The position numbers were made by a program, and so were the translations under genes. A stretch of 64,000 nucleotides of DNA, from NCBI RefSeq assembly GCF_000423565.1, contig NZ_AUIF01000036.1, positions 56,983 to 120,982 of the forward strand. Direction: 5' to 3'. Under the pieces are notes generated by a model. That model saw only the letters and a program-made list of their open reading frames with translations. It did no database searches and was not told where the DNA came from. This document shows positions 17,580-25,188 of this stretch, piece by piece. The stretch is from Runella zeae DSM 19591. Its GTDB lineage: Bacteria; Bacteroidota; Bacteroidia; Cytophagales; Spirosomataceae. Numbering within the stretch: position 1 is the first letter of the stretch; every line of letters starts with the position of its first letter.

Positions 17580-18814
17580 AAGCTCAAAATCGATATTTAG
17601 TTCCTCTTTTGGTGGTAATGAGCCTCATGTTTATCTGGAATTTGAGTCGCAATATCAACGATATTCTCATTCCTCACCTCAAGAGAGCCTGCCAACTGAC
17701 TGATTTTCAATCATCTTTGGTGCAGTCGGCTTTTTTTGGTGGTTATTTTTTGTTGGCACTGCCGGTGGGTCAGTTTATTCGTCGATTTGGCTACCGAGCA
17801 GGTATGATTGTAGGATTACTCTTGGCGGCGGCAGGTGCTTTTTTGTTTTTTCCCGCTGCCGAAAGCCGTTTTTATCCCCTTTTCTTAGGGGCACTTTTTA
17901 CCATGGCGGCAGGTTTTACTTTCTTAGAAGTGACAGCTACACCCTATATATCGGTTTTGGGCGATCCCGACAAAGCCTCTAGTAGATTAAGTTTGGCAGC
18001 GGCGGTGGGATCTATGGGAGCTACCTTGGGGCCTTTTATTGGGGCACAATTTTTACTCCATGCTACCGACATCTCTCAAGACACAATTGCCTCGTTTGAC
18101 AACACCCAACTTGCCATATATCTCGATTCAGAAGCCCAACTTGTCAAAATTCCTTACTTGAGTTTAGGAGTCCTTTTTGTAGTACTTGGTAGCGCTCTGT
18201 TTTTTATTCGCTTGCCTTCTATTGAGGAAGCAGGAGAAGAAAACATTCGCCTTTCTTCGATTTTCAAATTCCGACATACGGTTTTAGGTGCGCTGGGCGT
18301 GTTTTGTTATTTAGGGGCCGAAGTAGGCATTGTTAGTTTTTTGATACGCTATGCCAAGTCATTCAATATTAATGAATTAACCGAACAAAAGGCCGCATTG
18401 TTTATTACTCTTTTTATGGCTTTGGTGCTTGTAGGGCGATTGGCAGGTGCTTACTTTTTACAAAAAAACAACCCTTCCAAAATACTCACTATTTGCGCCG
18501 TTGGAGCTATGGCGTTGGTGGCTATCTCTATGTTTACTGCTAATTATGTAGCTCTTTTTTCCTTAGCTACCGTCGGTTTATTTACCTCGGTAATGTACCC
18601 TATTTTGTTTACATTAAGTATCAAAAACCTCGGTGCATATACCAAAACAGGCTCTTCTTTGATTATTATGAGTATTGTAGGTGGGGCTATTGTGCCACCT
18701 CTGATGGGTCTTATCTCCGATTATTTTGGAATTAAAATGGCCTTTATTCTTCCCGTGGTTTGTTATGGCTATATCTGGTTTTATGCTAAACAAGGTCATA
18801 TTGAAACGAGGTAG
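17576..18814 (+). CDS. fucP: L-fucose:H+ symporter family permease
   Basis: A 412-residue major-facilitator protein with 12 predicted membrane helices. It shares FucP-type motifs: SRNINDILIPHLKRACQLTDFQ with the conserved Asp of helix 1 (proton-coupling Asp46 of E. coli FucP) and FTFLEVTATPY with the conserved Glu of helix 4. QSAFFGGYFLLALPVG is also typical. It brings L-fucose across the inner membrane after glycan digestion. It starts inside the mutarotase stop and is the last gene of the operon. A gluP/hexose specificity cannot be ruled out, but the neighbours argue for fucose. Confidence 0.85.
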   Translation: MKAQNRYLVPLLVVMSLMFIWNLSRNINDILIPHLKRACQLTDFQSSLVQSAFFGGYFLLALPVGQFIRRFGYRAGMIVGLLLAAAGAFLFFPAAESRFYPLFLGALFTMAAGFTFLEVTATPYISVLGDPDKASSRLSLAAAVGSMGATLGPFIGAQFLLHATDISQDTIASFDNTQLAIYLDSEAQLVKIPYLSLGVLFVVLGSALFFIRLPSIEEAGEENIRLSSIFKFRHTVLGALGVFCYLGAEVGIVSFLIRYAKSFNINELTEQKAALFITLFMALVLVGRLAGAYFLQKNNPSKILTICAVGAMALVAISMFTANYVALFSLATVGLFTSVMYPILFTLSIKNLGAYTKTGSSLIIMSIVGGAIVPPLMGLISDYFGIKMAFILPVVCYGYIWFYAKQGHIETR

Positions 18815-18872
18815 TTATCAAGTGTTTATGAGCGGAAGACGGGTAATTTTGTCTAAACGGTAATGTTTCTAG

Positions 18873-19346
18873 CTATTTTAAACGTTCAATATCATCCAAA
18901 TCCTTTGGCCTACCCGTAACCTTCTTATCTTCAATTAGATCTTCGAGACTTATAACGGAAATTTGAAGGCCATTATCTTCAAAAATTGCTCTACGAGCAA
19001 ATGATGCACTGAATTTGAGGGAGGCATTTATTCTTGGAAGAAGATCAAGAGTGTAATTGTCAAAGTCAAACTTGAAGAAGGATTTCTTTGGATTGGGCAT
19101 TTCTTCTTCTCTGTATTGTGTTACATCTTTGCCCAGTTCTTCTATCGCATTAAGAATTTTGTAATAGTTCTCGTAGGTAGGGTTATACCAAATATCTATG
19201 TCTGGTTTATTGACAACCTGACCGGACTGATTTGTTGATAGCCTAATATAACCATAAAACGCCACAGCCGTACCTCCGACAACCATTGATTGAACATTGT
19301 GCTTATTTAATATGGAAAAAACATAGCTAATACTCTTAATATCCAT
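18873..19346 (-). CDS. nucleotidyltransferase-fold protein, possible toxin
   Basis: The protein has 157 residues from the ATG at 19346 (MDIKSISY). It has VVGGTAVAFYG (the G-G-T/S signature), then DIDIW (Asp-x-Asp metal pair) at the spacing of the polymerase-beta/MNT nucleotidyltransferase fold, and a C-terminal VISLEDLIEDKKVTGRPKDLDD typical of AbiEii- or MNT-like proteins. Such enzymes often act as toxins that add nucleotides to RNA or proteins. It starts 1 base after the stop of a 61-residue protein, so the two are co-translated and could be a toxin-antitoxin pair. Whether the small partner is an antitoxin is inference. Confidence 0.7.
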   Translation of the reverse strand: MDIKSISYVFSILNKHNVQSMVVGGTAVAFYGYIRLSTNQSGQVVNKPDIDIWYNPTYENYYKILNAIEELGKDVTQYREEEMPNPKKSFFKFDFDNYTLDLLPRINASLKFSASFARRAIFEDNGLQISVISLEDLIEDKKVTGRPKDLDDIERLK

Positions 19347-19347
19347 A

Positions 19348-19533
19348 TTATCTTTTAACGTCAACTTTTTTCTTTTTTGTTGTACGGCTATTTGAACTTA
19401 CCAGTTTGAAAGAGCCAATGAAATCTGCAAACTTATCATGACGCTCCATCACTACGGCGGCATTAGCCGGACTGATTGAAGTTGAGCTTTCCTTCATTTC
19501 CTGAAAGCTGCTATATTTTTCTGTTTTCTTCAT
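19348..19533 (-). CDS. small basic protein upstream of nucleotidyltransferase
   Basis: A 61-residue protein with no recognised domain. It is polar, with a basic end (NSRTTKKKKVDVKR) and a central helix-like segment (AAVVMERHDKFADFIGSF). Its stop codon is one base from the nucleotidyltransferase start, so the pair is one unit. A TATATTTG -7-like element on the minus strand (19564-19557) is 24 bases before its ATG, but a -33 TTG is not seen at the right distance. Small proteins in this position are often antitoxins. That role is inferred only from gene order. Confidence 0.5.
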   Translation of the reverse strand: MKKTEKYSSFQEMKESSTSISPANAAVVMERHDKFADFIGSFKLVSSNSRTTKKKKVDVKR

Positions 19534-19706
19534 GTGGCGGCGTTTTTTTATTTATACAAATATAGTAAAAAGAGTGCCTGCTCCTTGATAAAATGATTGA
19601 CAAATGTTCTAACAAAAAAATACTCCATGTAAGTAGAGTTGATTATGTTAATGAAATTATTAGTTACGATAAGTAAAGGTTATCATAGGTAATAAATATT
19701 CAATTT

Positions 19707-20285
19707 TTAATGAGTTTGTGAGACTACTTTAATATTAAAAACCTCTGCCTCCAACTGCTTTATCATTTTATTACTAACGCCTGCCATTTCTTTGGCCGAA
19801 AATGGCATTTGGTCTTCTACCCAAAGCGTAAGCAATCGAATAATGCTTGTGGCTATGGCATCTGCTTGATAGTTGAGCATTTTGAGTTGTATTTTTTCGG
19901 AAACTTGCAGCTGGATTTTATAATGTTTCATCACAAGGTCGGCAATGAGGTCTCTGAAAAAATCAATCAGCACATGGCCTCCTTTCTTACCAAAAAATGC
20001 TAATGCTAAATCGTAATTTTCGGCTACGTGTTGAAAGAAAAACTCAAAATCAATCGTCAATTCGCCATCCTCGACCTTACTTTTTAAAATATGTCTAAAA
20101 TTCTCATTGCCTACCAATAGCAATTGGTCTTTGTTTTCAAAATGAGCATAAAATGTAGAACGTCCTACATTGGCTCGGTCTATAATATCTTGAATCGTAA
20201 TGGCATCGTAGCCCTTTTCCAAAATTAAGGAAACCAATGCTTGCGATAATATTTTTCGGGTTTTCTGTACTCGGCGGTCAATCAT
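19707..20285 (-). CDS. TetR-family transcriptional regulator
   Basis: A 192-residue protein. Residues about 5-50 form the TetR DNA-binding domain (KTRKILSQALVSLILEKGYDAITIQDI and VGRSTFYAHFENKDQLLLVG). The C-terminal part (about 60-190) is the helical ligand-binding and dimer domain, with LIDFFRDLIADL and LLTLWVEDQMPFSAKEMAG as seen in TetR_C-type domains. It is divergent from a sterol-desaturase-family gene, and the 20344-20375 promoter of that gene lies in the gap. It therefore probably represses that gene in the absence of a lipid-like or xenobiotic ligand. The ligand is unknown. Confidence 0.85.
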   Translation of the reverse strand: MIDRRVQKTRKILSQALVSLILEKGYDAITIQDIIDRANVGRSTFYAHFENKDQLLLVGNENFRHILKSKVEDGELTIDFEFFFQHVAENYDLALAFFGKKGGHVLIDFFRDLIADLVMKHYKIQLQVSEKIQLKMLNYQADAIATSIIRLLTLWVEDQMPFSAKEMAGVSNKMIKQLEAEVFNIKVVSQTH

Positions 20286-20343
20286 TGATTCTGAACTTTT
20301 AAGCTAATTTGTTCCGTATCTGACAATTCGCAGTTTTTGTAGA

Positions 20344-20375
20344 TTGCACGATTAGCAGCGTCACTTTACTTTTGC
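20344..20375 (+). promoter_or_regulatory. predicted promoter of the second hydroxylase gene
   Basis: TTG at 20344-20346 and TACTTTTGC at 20367-20375 are separated by 20 bases, an excellent fit to the Bacteroidota -33/-7 consensus (TTG, about 20 bases, TAnnTTTGC). Transcription would start near 20380, so a TTG start codon at 20372 is excluded and the ATG at 20408 or 20426 is used. The divergent TetR gene begins 58 bases to the left, so TetR could bind here. Confidence 0.7.
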
Positions 20376-20425
20376 TCAAAAATACACTTTGTATTTTATC
20401 GAACATAATGTATCATAACTTGACT

Positions 20426-21277
20426 ATGAAAAAACTTGTCACCTACGGACTTTACCCTTTTCTACTCGTATTAGGGTTAGGGGTTTGCACATTTGCTATA
20501 TTGTTGGATTGGGATGTCTCCCTTACTTACACCTACATGGCAATCGGGCGATTTGTTCTCCTTTTTGGTCTTGAATTTATTATTCCTATCAATCCTGAAT
20601 GGAAAATGACGTGGCAATCTTTTCTTCGAGATGTCAAATACTTCATTACCATTGGGTTAACTGGCTATTTGTTCAAATACTTTATTGGACTCATTGCCAT
20701 CAAAAATGCACACTTTGAAGGTATTTTGACCAGTTTACCACTGGTTCTTGCGGCAGTGATTGCCTTGCTTATCTATGAATTTTTGCAGTACTGGTTTCAT
20801 CGCATCAGTCACGAAGCCAAGGGAAAGTTTGGGTTGTTTTTATGGAAAGTACATTCCATTCATCATTTGCCAGATAAAGTGTATTTGCTCATGCACCCCG
20901 TATCACACCCAATCAATGCGATTGTGGTCATGCTGATTAGTCAATTGGTCTTTGTAGGGCTTGGGGTAGATGCCAAAACGCTTTTGCTCATCAATACCAT
21001 CATCAGTCTGCAAGGATTGATTTCACACTTTAATGTGGAAATTAAGGCAGGTTGGCTCAATTACGTTTTCATTGGTACTGAATTACACCGTTTTCATCAC
21101 AGTGCGAAGGTAGAGGAGGCCAAGAATTTCGGTGCAGTTCTTGCAATTTGGGACATTGTTTTTGGAACATTTTACTATCAGAAGGGCAAAATTCCAGAGG
21201 AATTAGGGGTTTTTGAACCCGAAAAATATCCTGATTCTACCGAAATTTTCAAGGTATTAGGGTTTCCGTTTAGGTAA
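20426..21277 (+). CDS. sterol desaturase / fatty acid hydroxylase family membrane enzyme
   Basis: The protein has 283 residues from the ATG at 20426; an in-frame ATG at 20408 is also downstream of the promoter. Hydrophobic segments and three His clusters identify the di-iron hydroxylase superfamily: HRISH (about residue 127), HSIHH (about 145) and HRFHH (about 222), with a further H-x3-H in MHPVSH. The substrate is unknown, possibly a membrane lipid or carotenoid-like molecule. It is controlled by the adjacent TetR regulator, judging by position. The metal island starts right after it. Confidence 0.82.
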   Translation: MKKLVTYGLYPFLLVLGLGVCTFAILLDWDVSLTYTYMAIGRFVLLFGLEFIIPINPEWKMTWQSFLRDVKYFITIGLTGYLFKYFIGLIAIKNAHFEGILTSLPLVLAAVIALLIYEFLQYWFHRISHEAKGKFGLFLWKVHSIHHLPDKVYLLMHPVSHPINAIVVMLISQLVFVGLGVDAKTLLLINTIISLQGLISHFNVEIKAGWLNYVFIGTELHRFHHSAKVEEAKNFGAVLAIWDIVFGTFYYQKGKIPEELGVFEPEKYPDSTEIFKVLGFPFR

Positions 21278-21413
21278 TGAATAACTTATCAATCACCCCA
21301 GAAGTTGGCGTTTCCATCGCTTAATCTGAAAATTATGTAAAAAGTATCGAAAAAAATGTAATCATCTATTCACTTGCATCTTCGTACATTTGTCACTATC
21401 AAACCGTAATGTA

Positions 21414-21854
21414 ATGAAGCAAATCATCAAGCGTACCTTTTGCCTTTACTTAGCCATCCAAGTGTTGTTTGCCAGCACAGGGTTTGCTATGTATGAGCAT
21501 TGGTGTTTGATGAAGGGAACAAAGACGGTTTCTTTTGTTCACGAAGAAAAATGTCAGAAAGCAATCCACAAAGCCAGTCACAAAAAATCTGGGTGTGGAG
21601 ACAGTTTTAAACGTAGCAAGTGCTGTTCAGACAAAGTTTCTTACTACAAAATTCAAACCCCTTCCGCAGATGGCAGTTCGGTACATTTTATAAGCCAGCA
21701 CCTTGATTTAGTATCTATTTTCAATCCTATTTATTCCTCTTCAACGGCTTGGATTAACCAGACCGTATCGTTTCGCTTACCGCATTTTTACAGCCCTGCG
21801 CCACCACTTCATGGGCGCAGTATGCTCATTTTTGTACAATCCTTCCTGATTTGA
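21414..21854 (+). CDS. HYC_CC_PP family small metal-associated protein
   Basis: The protein has 146 residues from the ATG at 21414; an upstream TTG at 21390 overlaps a TACATTTG -7-like element (21385-21392) and is unlikely. A signal peptide or N-terminal helix is followed by MYEHWCL (the H/Y-C part), CGDSFKRSKCCSDK (the CC part) and PAPPLHGR (the PP part), the pattern that names this Bacteroidota family. The Cys/His residues could bind Cu or a related metal in the periplasm. These proteins sit at the head of copper-efflux loci. Here it precedes the metal-sensing AraC-type regulator and a multicopper oxidase. Confidence 0.75.
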   Translation: MKQIIKRTFCLYLAIQVLFASTGFAMYEHWCLMKGTKTVSFVHEEKCQKAIHKASHKKSGCGDSFKRSKCCSDKVSYYKIQTPSADGSSVHFISQHLDLVSIFNPIYSSSTAWINQTVSFRLPHFYSPAPPLHGRSMLIFVQSFLI

Positions 21855-21974
21855 TTAGGTAAAAAGCCCCTTGTGGGCTGATGGCGACCTTATGGGTTGC
21901 TTTTTGGTGTTTCCTTTTTTCACCATGATTACCTAATTTATTATGTTTTCCTACCTACGTTTCTTAGAAAACTT

Positions 21975-22538
21975 ATGAAACTGTACATCAAAAACATGGT
22001 GTGCAGTCGCTGTAAAACTGTGGTTCGTCAAGAACTCGAAGCACTTGGACACCAAGTAATAACAATCGAATTGGGTGAAGTTGTCCTCGAAAAACCTGCT
22101 ACTGAAATGCAGCTTGACCAAATTTCGGAGCGATTACAAACGCATGACTTTGAGTTGTTGAGCGACAAAAAACAACAGCTGATCGAACGAGTCAAAACAG
22201 CTATTGTTGAGTTGGTTCACCTCCAAAATGACGGACTTCGTCGGATGAAACATTCTGACTATATCACCGAAAAAGTAAGCCGAGATTACCGATACCTCAG
22301 TACACTTTTTCCGGAAGTCGAGGGGATTACAATTGAACAGTATTTAATAAACCAGAAGTTAGAGCGGGTAAAAGAATTAATCGTCTATGATGAGCTAAAC
22401 CTATCACAAATTGCCGATTTACTCAATTACAGCAGTGTCGCTCACTTATCCGCACAATTCAAATCTATTACGGGGATGACCCCGAGTCAATTTAGAAAAA
22501 TTCGGGAGAAGAAAAGAAAGCCATTGGACGAGATATAA
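21975..22538 (+). CDS. AraC-type regulator with N-terminal HMA-like metal-binding domain
   Basis: The protein has 187 residues from the ATG at 21975; a longer start at 21897 gives an unlikely hydrophobic N-terminus. Residues 1-65 are ferredoxin-like, with a metal site CSRC (NMVCSRCKTVV), as in copper chaperones. Residues about 85-187 are an AraC DNA-binding domain (SQIADLLNYSSVAHLSAQFK and GMTPSQFRKIREKKRKP). It most likely senses Cu(I) and switches the genes downstream. It has no long N-terminal cupin, unlike classical AraC proteins. It ends 19 bases before the multicopper oxidase gene and could control it directly. Confidence 0.82.
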   Translation: MKLYIKNMVCSRCKTVVRQELEALGHQVITIELGEVVLEKPATEMQLDQISERLQTHDFELLSDKKQQLIERVKTAIVELVHLQNDGLRRMKHSDYITEKVSRDYRYLSTLFPEVEGITIEQYLINQKLERVKELIVYDELNLSQIADLLNYSSVAHLSAQFKSITGMTPSQFRKIREKKRKPLDEI

Positions 22539-22557
22539 CAACCAAAAAAACAAAAAC

Positions 22558-24045
22558 ATGAAACGGAACGATTTTTTAAAAACACTTGGATTTGGAACGG
22601 CAGGAGTGCTGGTTGGCGAGAGTTTGTTGTCTGGTTGTATGAATCACGACATGGCGACAATGGATATGGCAACAGCCCCTACGGTTGTTGAAGGGGCATT
22701 TACTACGACTTTATCTATCCCCGAAACCATTACTTCGGGAACAGCACTGAATGCCCGCAGTCAAAATGCCGCAATTTTGGCCGGAAAGCCCGGTCAGGTA
22801 TTAGGTTATAAAAACGGTATTTTAGGCCCTGTTTTTCGGGTACAGCGTGGCAGTACGGTTACGATTCCATTTACAAATGGCCTTTCAGAAGAAACCAATA
22901 TCCACTGGCATGGCCTGCTCGTCCCTGCTGCGATGGACGGACATCCTGACCAAATGGTTATGCCCGGTCAGTCGTTCAGCTATACTTTCAAAATAGATCA
23001 GGCAGCAAACACGGCTTGGTATCACCCCCATCCGCACGAAAAAACGGGTAAACAGGTATTCATGGGTTTAGCAGGCATGTTTATTGTTGAAAGCCCGGAG
23101 GAAAAAGCCTTAAATCTTCCTTCGGGAAATTACGAACTGCCCTTGATAATTCAGGACAAACGCCTGAGTGCTGACGGAACAACGCTGTACGAACCGACTT
23201 TAGAAGAAGTGATGATCGGTTATATGGGGGAAACCGTTACCGTGAATGGAGTGAATGCCCCCTTTCAAAATGTGGCAACGCGCATGTACCGGCTCAGAAT
23301 TATAAACGGCTCAAACGGGCGAATGTACAATTTAGCATTGAGCAGCGGAAATGCTTTCACTGTCATTGGGTCAGACGGCGGTTTACTTCCTGCGCCGGAA
23401 TCCGTTACGAGCTTATTGCTCTCTCCGGGCGAACGGGCTGATTTGTTAGTGGATTTCAGCAAAACAGCAATAAACAGCGAAGTTTTTCTGCAAAGTAATT
23501 CCTTTTCAGGTGTCAATTCACAGGGAAATCAGACTTTCAAAATCCTGAAGTTTACGGTAAACAAAGCCGAAACGGATGCATTTCAAATGCCTGTCACCCT
23601 CAATACCGTTACCCAACTTTTAACTTCAGCCGCTGCCAAAACCAGAACCTTCGATATAGGTATTGCTGCGGACGGGGCCGGTGGACATGGGGGCTCAATG
23701 GCTATGAAAGGAATGCACACCATCAATGGTAAAATATTCAGCAGCGAACGTATTGATGAATCCATTAATGTGAACAGCACCGAAATTTGGGAATTTGACA
23801 ACACCAAAGGCGATGAACCTCACCCCATGCACTTACACGGCACTTTCTTTCAGGTAATCAGCCGCACGGGTGGTCGCGGCAACATTTTACCGCACGAAAA
23901 AGGCCTGAAAGACACCGTTTTGGCAATGCCCGGTGAAAAGGTGCGCATCATTGTCAAATTCGAACGAGTTGGAAAATTCGTTTTTCATTGCCATAACCTC
24001 GAACACGAAGACGACGGCATGATGCTCAATTTTGAAGTGAAATAG
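22558..24045 (+). CDS. multicopper oxidase
   Basis: A 495-residue periplasmic laccase-like oxidase. The N-terminus carries a lipobox (LLSGC). All four copper-ligand clusters are present: HWHG (about residue 117), HPHPH (about 160), HPMHLHG (about 423) and HCHNLEHEDDGMM near the C-terminus. The last supplies the type 1 Cys-His and axial Met and the trinuclear-centre histidines. It oxidises Cu(I) to less toxic Cu(II) using O2, as CueO and PcoA do. It lies directly after the metal-sensing regulator on the same strand. The length is normal. Confidence 0.92.
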   Translation: MKRNDFLKTLGFGTAGVLVGESLLSGCMNHDMATMDMATAPTVVEGAFTTTLSIPETITSGTALNARSQNAAILAGKPGQVLGYKNGILGPVFRVQRGSTVTIPFTNGLSEETNIHWHGLLVPAAMDGHPDQMVMPGQSFSYTFKIDQAANTAWYHPHPHEKTGKQVFMGLAGMFIVESPEEKALNLPSGNYELPLIIQDKRLSADGTTLYEPTLEEVMIGYMGETVTVNGVNAPFQNVATRMYRLRIINGSNGRMYNLALSSGNAFTVIGSDGGLLPAPESVTSLLLSPGERADLLVDFSKTAINSEVFLQSNSFSGVNSQGNQTFKILKFTVNKAETDAFQMPVTLNTVTQLLTSAAAKTRTFDIGIAADGAGGHGGSMAMKGMHTINGKIFSSERIDESINVNSTEIWEFDNTKGDEPHPMHLHGTFFQVISRTGGRGNILPHEKGLKDTVLAMPGEKVRIIVKFERVGKFVFHCHNLEHEDDGMMLNFEVK

Positions 24046-24093
24046 CCTTTTTACACACATTTGATTTAATGCTTTCATTAACCATTCAATACG

Positions 24094-25149
24094 ATGCTTA
24101 GCAGAATAATTCTAATACTTGTCATTGTCACTGCGGCCGCCCGTGGGCAACAAGCCTTATTCCCTACCAAAGGTATTCAGCCTGCCATTTACGTGGGTGA
24201 AAACGAATCCATCGAAATGGTGTTCGGTAAGGGAAATGCATTTTATTATGCTTATTCAAAAGATAAAGGTCAGGCTTTTACTTCGCCTGTTTTGGTTGAC
24301 AGTTTGCAAGGTTTGCATTTGGGCGTAACAAGAGGGCCACAAATTGCCTCTTCTCGTCTTTCCACTGTGATTACTGCCATAGATAGGAAGGGCGATCTGT
24401 ATGCCAGTGTGCTTAATCGTAAAACGGGCAAGTGGCAAAACAGTATTATTATCAACGATGTACCAGAAATTGCCAAAGAGGGTTTCAATGCATTGGGAAG
24501 CGATGGGCAAGGCACTTTTTTTGTGATTTGGCTTGACTTGCGGGACGACAAAAAGAATAAAATTTTTGGTGCAATTTCTACGGATGGTGGTCAAACGTGG
24601 GGCAAGAATAAACTTATCTATCATTCACCCGATTCGACCGTCTGTGAGTGTTGTCAGCCCTCCATTATTATGAAAGACAAACAGGTGGTTGTGATGTTCA
24701 GAAACTGGATTGGTGGTTCACGGGATATGTACGTAACGACTTCAAAAGATGGCGGAAACACTTTTCAGCCTGCCGAAAAAATGGGCAATGGAACATGGAA
24801 ATTGAACGCCTGTCCAATGGATGGTGGAGGTATCAGCCTGAACGAAAAGGGGGTATTAACCTCGATATGGCGGCGAGAAAATCAACTATTCACTGCAAAG
24901 CTGGGTGAACCCGAACAACTCCTCGCCCAAGGTCGAAATGCTTCCATTGCGACCAGCAGCCAAAACACGTTTATCGCATGGCAAAATCAAGGTCAAATTT
25001 GGTTGAGCCAATCTGGGCAAAAGGAACCGATAAGTTTAGGTACTGGTAGATTTCCGAGAGTGGCTATACTCAATGAACAACAGGCTTTTTGTGTGTGGGA
25101 AGACAATGGCATCATAAAAGGGCTGGTTTTAAATAGCAATGCGAAGTAA
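24094..25149 (+). CDS. BNR/Asp-box beta-propeller protein of the copper locus
   Basis: A 351-residue secreted protein that starts with a signal peptide. It carries Asp-box repeats of the sialidase fold (SKDKGQAF, STDGGQTW, SKDGGNTF), each about 80-90 residues apart, and would be called exo-alpha-sialidase by family. No sialidase Arg triad or Tyr/Glu pair is evident. A tight CECC cluster (STVCECCQPS, about residue 188) is unusual for a glycosidase and suggests metal binding. It lies between the multicopper oxidase and the Cus pump, so a role in copper handling is more likely than sugar cleavage. That is inference. Confidence 0.7.
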   Translation: MLSRIILILVIVTAAARGQQALFPTKGIQPAIYVGENESIEMVFGKGNAFYYAYSKDKGQAFTSPVLVDSLQGLHLGVTRGPQIASSRLSTVITAIDRKGDLYASVLNRKTGKWQNSIIINDVPEIAKEGFNALGSDGQGTFFVIWLDLRDDKKNKIFGAISTDGGQTWGKNKLIYHSPDSTVCECCQPSIIMKDKQVVVMFRNWIGGSRDMYVTTSKDGGNTFQPAEKMGNGTWKLNACPMDGGGISLNEKGVLTSIWRRENQLFTAKLGEPEQLLAQGRNASIATSSQNTFIAWQNQGQIWLSQSGQKEPISLGTGRFPRVAILNEQQAFCVWEDNGIIKGLVLNSNAK

Positions 25150-25188
25150 AACAACGACATGACAATAAAGTAAATATTTGGAAATAGT

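Noticed and set aside
18873..19533. Reading the nucleotidyltransferase pair as a defence island
   Set aside because: No restriction, CRISPR or other defence gene adjoins it; only a two-gene unit is supported.
21861..21879. AGCCC/GGGCT hairpin before the AraC-type regulator
   Set aside because: Only five base pairs with no T-tract directly after it; too weak to call as a terminator.
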